This document shows, one piece after another, positions 34,462-38,396 of a stretch of 38,396 nucleotides of DNA. This DNA comes from Phycisphaerae bacterium. GTDB lineage: Bacteria; Planctomycetota; Phycisphaerae; UBA1845; PWPN01. Location: positions 1 through 38,396 of the forward strand of contig JAAYDF010000051.1 in the NCBI GenBank assembly GCA_012729395.1, given 5' to 3'. Position 1 is the stretch's first letter; the number at the start of each line of letters is the position of its first letter. Under the pieces are notes generated by a model. That model ran no database searches. It was not told the origin of the DNA and was given only the letters and a program-made list of their open reading frames with translations. Made by a program: the position numbers and the translations under genes.

Positions 34462-35094
34462 TCACCGACGGTTCGCGGTGATTAGGAAGACAGGGAAGTC
34501 CCGTTGTTCGCCGCTTTCAATGGGTCTGCGGATTGTGTGAGCGGTCACATCCCGGATGTCGCGAAAGCCGATCTGACTGAGCTGGCTTGTGAGTTCGGCC
34601 CGGTCAAAACCATGATGACGCACGCTCGCGGCGGCCTCGGGCGCATGGAAGATGCCCGGCTCGGTATCCAGGTCGGCGATGCACAGCATTCCGCCGGGCA
34701 GCAGCAAAGCGTGAAAGGCACGCAAGACACGGTCCGTTGCAGCGACGTGGTGAAGGGTCATGTTGGTCACCACCAGATGATAGCGATTGTCCGGCAACCG
34801 ATCCTGCTCCAGATCGAGTGGGAGGATCTTGAGGTTCTGAATGTCCGCTTCCTTGAGTTTGGTCTGGAGCATCTGGAGCATGCCGGCCGAGCTGTCCGCT
34901 CCCGTGACGCTGTGGACGTGCGGCAGGAGGTAGAGGCTGAGCAACCCGGTTCCACAGCCGTAGTCGAGCATGTCCATGTCCTTGGTCGGCCGAGCTTCCC
35001 GCAGAATGGTCTCGCCGACGGCTTTGGTCATCGCGACGCGGCGGGGCTCGTTGTCCCACGTCGCGGCGGCGTCTTCGAAGTAGCTACTCTTCAT
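34462..35094 (-). CDS. Class I SAM-dependent methyltransferase
   Basis: A 210-residue protein. ATG 35094 is favoured (GAGGAG, 8-nt spacing) over 35121. It begins SSYFEDAAATWDNEPRRVAMTKAV, then motif I MLDYGCGTGLLSLYLLP, strand-2 acidic end TGADSSAGMLQML, motif II-like YHLVVTNMTLHHV, and post-motif region LLPGGMLCIADLD. This is the Methyltransf_11/UbiE-like class that methylates small molecules. The C-terminal FDRAELTSQLSQIGFRDI is typical of it. The substrate is unknown. It is isolated: the long palindrome lies after its stop and a repeat-rich region before its start. Confidence 0.9.
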   Translation of the reverse strand: MKSSYFEDAAATWDNEPRRVAMTKAVGETILREARPTKDMDMLDYGCGTGLLSLYLLPHVHSVTGADSSAGMLQMLQTKLKEADIQNLKILPLDLEQDRLPDNRYHLVVTNMTLHHVAATDRVLRAFHALLLPGGMLCIADLDTEPGIFHAPEAAASVRHHGFDRAELTSQLSQIGFRDIRDVTAHTIRRPIESGEQRDFPVFLITANRR

Positions 35095-35250
35095 TGCAGA
35101 GACTCCTCTCGTGTTCATCATCGCCTATCGGTCGATTGGCATTCAGCTGGAAGGCAGCGTGGCTGCGCGGGTGGCGGCCGTTTGATCTCCACGTTGAGCG
35201 CCTTGTCTGTCTTGGTTCAGCCTGAATGCGAGAGCAAGGCCGTTCACTCC

Positions 35251-35278
35251 ACCGCCCGTGTCTCGCTGGGCGGTTTTT
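35251..35278 (+). terminator. Intrinsic terminator
   Basis: ACCGCCC (35251-35257), a 10-nt loop, GGGCGGT (35268-35274) and a T-run to 35278. A textbook rho-independent terminator on the plus strand, but no plus-strand gene is intact upstream. Confidence 0.7.
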
Positions 35279-35570
35279 GCGTTTTGGCTGGCATGGGGGG
35301 ACACACCGAATGGCAGGGGGGGGCTGCGGCGGTTCCGCCGTGTGGCCATTCGTCGAACACCCCCTACCCGCGGTAGGCCATCCCCGGCAGGTTGCCCATG
35401 ACCCGACGCCCGGCTTTGCCGCTCGTGGGCGCCCACGCGACCGCGTCGCGTCAAGGGTTGGACGCCTCCAGAGCCCACTTCCGCTTCGCCGGCTGGACGG
35501 CATTATCTGGTTCGGTTGTTGCCGCTGCAACAGTGAGTTGCGGGAGTCCAGCCAGTCACGAAGTACCTTG

Positions 35571-35757
35571 TTGCGGGGCGACAAGGAATGGTTTGTCGAG
35601 CGATGAGGAATCAGCGCTTTGCCCACGCCATGCTTCGCCCCGCCGGGGCGAGCGGAGAGAAAACAGGACTCCTGGTCCACGGGTTGCGCGTCGGGCGGCT
35701 GCGCTGCCGGGCCGCTCCACCCGTGGCTACGCCCCTTGGCCCCTCCGGGGCCGGAAG
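35571..35757. repeat. Repeat 3, copy A (187 bp)
   Basis: Starts TTGCGGGGCGACAAGGAATGG and ends CTCCGGGGCCGGAAG. It is highly similar over its length to copy C (37452-37639) and in its second half to copy B. Inner hairpins: GGCCCC-TCC-GGGGCC near the end, and CCACGGG...CCCGTGG enclosing a GC-rich arm. Confidence 0.85.
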
Positions 35758-35764
35758 ATATAAT
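35736..35764 (+). promoter_or_regulatory. Promoter of the UPF0175/DUF3368 pair, partly from repeat 3
   Basis: TTGGCC (35736-35741), exactly 17 nt, TATAAT (35759-35764). The -35 lies inside repeat-3 copy A and the perfect -10 just outside it. Transcription would start at about 35771, the first base of the antitoxin ATG, so the message would be leaderless. Confidence 0.55.
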
Positions 35765-35770
35765 GATGAT

Positions 35771-36016
35771 ATGACGATCACCTTGCCCGATGACATTCTT
35801 CGGCAGGCGGGTCTCAGCGAGCAGGAGGCGCTCGTGGAGTTCGCGTGCCGGCTCTTCGACGCCGAACGGCTCGACCTGTTCGCCGGTGCGCGCCTGGCCG
35901 ACCTGTCGCGCAGCGCGTTCGAGGCAGAACTTCGCGCTCGCCGCATTCCCATCTATCGTCCGACGCTCCAGGACGTGGAGGATGACGAGGCGGCGTTGCG
36001 AAAGCTGGGAGTCTGA
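35771..36016 (+). CDS. UPF0175-family antitoxin
   Basis: An 81-residue protein from ATG 35771, seven nt after the TATAAT; the longer frame upstream reads through repeat 3 and is not coding. It has the UPF0175 plan: TITLPDDILRQAGLSEQEALVEFACRLF, then LADLSRSAFEAELRARRIPIYRPTLQDVEDDEAAL. The middle LFAGARLADLSRSAFEAEL is the short HTH-like part and the end (residues about 60-80) is the toxin-binding acidic tail. UPF0175 genes pair with DUF3368 PIN toxins, as here with a 3-nt gap. No Shine-Dalgarno is present, in line with a leaderless message. Confidence 0.85.
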   Translation: MTITLPDDILRQAGLSEQEALVEFACRLFDAERLDLFAGARLADLSRSAFEAELRARRIPIYRPTLQDVEDDEAALRKLGV

Positions 36017-36019
36017 TCC

Positions 36020-36505
36020 GTGGCGGTGGTCGTGAGCGATACTTCACCGCTCCGCTGCCTCAGTCATCTTCACCTGCTCGATATTCTGCCACGACTGTTC
36101 GGGACGGTGTTGATTCCGCCTGCTGTTGCTGACGAGCTGCGAGCGCCGGGCCAAGGGACACCGCCGCTCGATCTTGCGGTCATCCCGTTTTGTCAGGTCC
36201 GTGTGCCCGGCGATGTGGAGCTTGTTCAGCGCCTTGCCAAGCGCCTGCACTTGGGCGAATCAGAAGCCCTGGCTCTTGCGGTCGAGGTGAAACCGGACGT
36301 GGTACTCATCGACGAGAAAACCGGGCGCGCCGTTGCGAAGGAGCTCGGGCTCGTACCGCTCGGCGTCCTGGGGGCGCTGGTCCAGGCGAAACGCGCCGGT
36401 CTGATCGTCGCGGTGGCCCCACTGGTGACGACGCTCAGACTTGAACTCGATTTCCGCGTATCCACAGAGGTGGAGCGCCGGATTCTGGACTTGGCCGGCG
36501 AGTAG
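36020..36505 (+). CDS. DUF3368 PIN-domain toxin (VapC-like)
   Basis: A 161-residue protein with a GTG start 3 nt after the antitoxin stop. PIN features: first acidic residue in VVVSDTSPLRCLSHL (D7), a second in PPAVADEL, GESEALALAVEV, and VVLIDEKTGRAVAKELGL, followed by VPLGVLGALVQAKRAGLI. The four acidic positions of the metal-dependent RNase site seem present. DUF3368 proteins are VapC-like nucleases, likely tRNA or rRNA cleaving, held in check by the UPF0175 partner. The stop leads straight into the repeat cluster. Confidence 0.87.
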   Translation: MAVVVSDTSPLRCLSHLHLLDILPRLFGTVLIPPAVADELRAPGQGTPPLDLAVIPFCQVRVPGDVELVQRLAKRLHLGESEALALAVEVKPDVVLIDEKTGRAVAKELGLVPLGVLGALVQAKRAGLIVAVAPLVTTLRLELDFRVSTEVERRILDLAGE

Positions 36506-36550
36506 ATGACGGTGCAGAAGCTCGCCGGTCTGACCGTTGTCGGGATCGTC

Positions 36551-36712
36551 GCGGCGACAAGAAAACCATATTCCACCCACACCCTCCTTCGCCCCTGCCG
36601 GGGCGGGCCGAGAGAACACGGGATTCCCTGTCCACGGGTTCCGCGTCGGGCGGCTGCGCCGCCGCGCCGCTCCACCCGTGGCTACGCCCCTTGGCCCCTC
36701 CGGGGCCAGAAG
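36551..36712. repeat. Repeat 3, copy B
   Basis: Same orientation as copy A; about 30 nt shorter in its first half. Strong identity from CCTTCGCCCCTGCCGGGGCG to CTCCGGGGCCAGAAG, with scattered changes that mostly keep the inner stems. Confidence 0.8.
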
Positions 36713-36742
36713 GAGGCCGATGCCGCCCGCGGGCGAAATGCC

Positions 36743-36850
36743 CAATGGCGAAGCACCAATGACCAATCAAGTCCGAATGACGAACGTCTCAGCCCGCAGC
36801 CGGACTTCGGGTTTCGGGGTTGGTCATTGGGCCTTGGGCATTCGCCATTG
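36743..36850. repeat. Interrupted palindrome (CAATGGCGAA / TTGGTCATTGG type)
   Basis: CAATGGCGAA (36743-36752) pairs with TTCGCCATTG (36841-36850), and CCAATGACCAA (36756-36766) with TTGGTCATTGG (36820-36830), around about 53 nt. Arms of this wording are common dispersed repeats in environmental bacterial genomes, as I recall. Confidence 0.75.
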
Positions 36851-36947
36851 TGCTCAAGGGGCCGGGTGGGCAGCGCGTGACGGCCGAGTCATTTGTATCG
36901 GAAAGCCCGGTCCGAGGCATGGCGGCAGGCGATCAGGCTGCAGCTCC

Positions 36948-37170
36948 GACCCCAACGGGGTCGTTCAGACAGCCCAGGGTGAAGCCCTGGGGAAGTGGTC
37001 ACCTCACATTCGAGGCGAGCCTGTAGGGCTCGTTCACGTCGCATCGCACGACAATGCCAGGCGCGCCGAGCGAGGCCATGGCATGAACGGTCCCTTCAGG
37101 ACCGACCTTGGTGGGGCGATCCCGTCCCCAGGCCTTTGACCTGGGCTGACGGAACGAGCCCTTCAGGCTC
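36948..37170. repeat. Inverted pair of three-hairpin units (BIME-like)
   Basis: Unit 1 (36948-37031): GACCCC/GGGGTC, CCCAGGG/CCCTGGG (loop TGAAG), GAGCC/GGCTC. Unit 2 (37089-37170): GGTCC/GGACC, CCCAGG/CCTGGG, GAGCC/GGCTC (loop CTTCA). The reverse complement of unit 2 reads GAGCC...GGCTCGTTC-CGTCAGCCCAGG, closely parallel to unit 1 from GACCCC onward, so the halves are inverted copies. Confidence 0.75.
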
Positions 37171-37227
37171 GAAGACGCCGAGCACGTGAACCCCGCCCGG
37201 CGCGATTTGATGGGTTCACGGCCTGGT

Positions 37228-37289
37228 GGCAGGCGGTCAGGCGGGCCACCATACGTCAACGGTTGGACTCATGCCCTCATCCGCCCGGC
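37228..37289. repeat. Repeat 4, copy A
   Basis: GGCAGGCGGTCAGGCGGG, then CCAT-CGTCAA, ACTCAT and CCGCCCGGC at the end. Copy B at 37707-37768 has the same order and length. Confidence 0.7.
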
Positions 37290-37312
37290 ATCTCGCTCCG
37301 AAGGAGCGAAGG

Positions 37313-37363
37313 AGTGTAGCCACGGGTGGAGTGAGCCGCAGGCGAACGGAACCCGTGGAGGGC
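37313..37363. repeat. Repeat 3, inverted fragment
   Basis: GTAGCCACGGGTGGAGTG...AACCCGTGGAGG is the reverse complement of the CCACGGGTTCCG...CACCCGTGGCTAC core of repeat 3. Only the central stem is kept. Confidence 0.7.
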
Positions 37364-37451
37364 GGCCCCACATCCTATCCCCCACCCCGGGAGGGGTGGA
37401 GGATGGAGGTGCAGGATTGGCCAATGCGTTCATGATGCGGGAAGGAATCGT

Positions 37452-37639
37452 TTGCGGGGCGACAAGGAATGGTGTGTGGGACGCCAACGAATCATCGTTA
37501 TGCCCGCGCCCTCCTTCGCCCCTGCCGGGGCGAGCGGAGAGAAAACAGGACTCCTGGTCCACGGGTTCCGCGTCGGGCGGCTTTGCCGCCGCGCCGCTCC
37601 ACCCGTGGCTACGCCCCGCGGCCCCTCCGGGGCCGGAAG
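37452..37639. repeat. Repeat 3, copy C (188 bp)
   Basis: Same orientation and nearly the same length as copy A, with identical runs such as GGGGCGACAAGGAATGG and GCGAGCGGAGAGAAAACAGG. It lies 1.88 kb from copy A with copy B between. Confidence 0.85.
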
Positions 37640-37706
37640 CAGGCTGATGCCATCCGCCCACATCGTCACGCACGCCCGTTGCGGTTCGATCGCATCGAGG
37701 CATAGC

Positions 37707-37768
37707 GGCAGGCGATCGGGCGGGACTCCATGCGTCAATCCCTGAACTCATCCCCTTGCCCGCCCGGC
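37707..37768. repeat. Repeat 4, copy B
   Basis: GGCAGGCGATCGGGCGGG, CCATGCGTCAA, ACTCAT, CGCCCGGC: the same plan as copy A in the same orientation, about 480 bp away. Confidence 0.7.
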
Positions 37769-37798
37769 GAAAACTGGCCGCGTTCCCGTTCTGGACTC

Positions 37799-38323
37799 TC
37801 AAGGCGCGGACCAGATCTCCTCGCCCTGTTCGTTCGCGAAGGTCAGTTCGGGACTGCCGTTCCCGTTCACGCCCAGCCCGGCGCGGCTCTCGCCGCTCTC
37901 ATCCGTGAAAACTAGCCACGGCTCGTTGTCATTGTCTACGGTGAGAACAGCGCGGGTCTGGCCCATTTTGGCCACAAGGAACAGCCCAGGCGCACCGTCC
38001 TCGGCCACCTTAAGTACAGCGCGGCCCTCGCCCATCTCGTCCGCTAGGATCAGCCCAGGTGCGCCGTCATTGGTCACGCCTAGCCCGACGCGGGTCTGAC
38101 CCTTCTCGCCAAAGAAGCTCAGCGTCTCTCCATCCTTGGTCGCGCTCAGCCCGGCACGGGTCTCGCCCGTTTCGTCCATGAAGGTCAGCCCGGGCTCACC
38201 GTCTTTGTTCGCGCCGAGGCCGGCACGGGTCTGGCCCTTTTCGTCCAAGAAGAGCAGCCCAGACGCGGCGTGAGGTAGTGTCAAGTCCTGTGTAAATTGC
38301 CTCGGGGCATCCTGCCGGTCCAA
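37799..38323 (-). CDS. 23-residue-repeat protein, probably 5'-truncated
   Basis: From about nt 38263 to the stop the frame encodes seven repeats of about 23 residues with the consensus G-L-x-F-x-D-E-x-G-x-T-R-A-G-L-x-x-x-x-D-G-x-P (for example GLTFMDETGETRAGLSATKDG), ending EEIWSAP. Such short G/D/E-rich repeats with alternating hydrophobics suggest a beta-solenoid, cell-surface or phage-fibre-like structure. No family name is certain. The upstream 15-20 codons (TTG start 38323, or open to the window end) are unlike the repeats and lie in a sequence that resembles an IS end, with GTGTCAAGTCCTGTGTAAA at 38278-38296. The gene therefore seems cut at about 38270 and may be a pseudogene. Confidence 0.55.
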   Translation of the reverse strand: MDRQDAPRQFTQDLTLPHAASGLLFLDEKGQTRAGLGANKDGEPGLTFMDETGETRAGLSATKDGETLSFFGEKGQTRVGLGVTNDGAPGLILADEMGEGRAVLKVAEDGAPGLFLVAKMGQTRAVLTVDNDNEPWLVFTDESGESRAGLGVNGNGSPELTFANEQGEEIWSAP

Positions 38324-38396
38324 TTCGTTACGCCACTTTCGATTTCTTCTTTGAGGATGAAGAGGGTAGCGGCACCGTCGGGCACAGGTGTGCCGA
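38278..38396. mobile_element. Possible end of an IS256-like element (partial)
   Basis: GTGTCAAGTCCTGTGTAAA resembles the terminal inverted repeats of IS256/Mutator-type elements as I recall them. To its right a minus-strand frame (38394-38281, ending GRMPRGNLHRT then TGA) enters from beyond the window and stops inside the putative terminus. The body of the element is outside, so this is tentative. Confidence 0.3.

Larger units (their letters stand above)
35095..35770. other. Intergenic region with terminator and repeat 3
   Basis: No gene. It holds an intrinsic terminator (35251-35278), a G/C-rich stretch with a seven-G run, and repeat-3 copy A (35571-35757), which runs up to the UPF0175 gene. 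The tail of a short frame (IQLEGSVAARVAAV, stop near 35181) could be debris of a lost gene. Confidence 0.6.
36506..37798. other. 1.3-kb repeat cluster without genes
   Basis: Holds, in order, repeat-3 copy B, a palindrome of the GGTCATTGG/GCGAATGCCC type, an inverted pair of hairpin units, repeat-4 copy A, an inverted repeat-3 fragment, repeat-3 copy C and repeat-4 copy B. Frames that cross the region translate the repeats into Arg/Pro/Gly-rich peptides and are not credible genes. Confidence 0.75.

Noticed and set aside
36506-37798. Several 80-200 codon frames in the repeat cluster
   Set aside because: They run through repeat-3, repeat-4 and hairpin units in different frames, so the apparent protein similarity is repeated DNA.

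Overview
The window looks like a piece of a high-GC Planctomycetota chromosome (Phycisphaerae-like is my best guess; no 16S is present to test it). The signs are a PEP-CTERM protein, secreted SGNH-hydrolase, sulfatase-fold and Kelch proteins, an EF-P with an Asn-tipped loop, several secreted DxDxDG or HEAT-repeat proteins, and long intergenic spaces full of dispersed hairpin repeats. TGA is an ordinary stop codon here (gnd and others end with it).

Layout. 1-2.6 kb: the end of a surface protein made of near-identical 122-residue Ig-like repeats, a secreted DxDxDG calcium-motif protein and a small lipoprotein. 2.8-4.4 kb: a GAF/AAA+/Fis sigma54 activator. 4.4-5.7 kb: a macrodomain (TARG1-like) protein facing a membrane protein with a PH-like tail. 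5.8-9.6 kb: a three-gene signalling operon (HTH-receiver regulator, HDOD-histidine kinase, degenerate receiver) behind a strong promoter. 9.9-11.3 kb: 6-phosphogluconate dehydrogenase. 11.6-14.0 kb: an ABC-2 exporter. 14.5-19.2 kb: a DUF115/Maf-type protein translationally coupled to a nucleotidyltransferase-like/SPASM protein that lacks the radical-SAM cysteines, then a zinc-ribbon membrane protein. 19.3-22.6 kb: a sulfatase homologue with most catalytic residues replaced, a methyltransferase, and a polysaccharide deacetylase broken by one in-frame TGA. 23.2-24.3 kb: a Kelch lipoprotein. 24.4-25.8 kb: a lower-GC three-gene toxin-antitoxin-SecB chaperone (TAC) operon. 25.8-29.2 kb: an SGNH hydrolase, a TIM-barrel glycosidase-like protein and a PEP-CTERM protein. 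29.4-34.2 kb: DprA, EF-P and a secreted HEAT-repeat protein with a receiver-like insert. 34.5-38.4 kb: a methyltransferase, a UPF0175/DUF3368 toxin-antitoxin pair, over 1 kb of repeats, and a 23-residue-repeat protein apparently cut by an IS-like end.

Two themes stand out. First, pseudo-enzymes: a receiver without its phosphoacceptor Asp, a sulfatase without its FGly cysteine, and a radical-SAM-like domain without its cluster cysteines, all in intact reading frames. Second, intergenic repeats of at least five families: an 8-bp-stem hairpin, an approximately 90-nt stem-loop found upstream of two unrelated genes, a 188-bp element in three direct copies, TTCA-loop hairpins arranged as an inverted pair, and long palindromes. 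One 188-bp copy appears to supply the -35 box of the second toxin-antitoxin operon. Both toxin-antitoxin operons have near-consensus promoters so close to the first ATG that their mRNAs would be almost leaderless.
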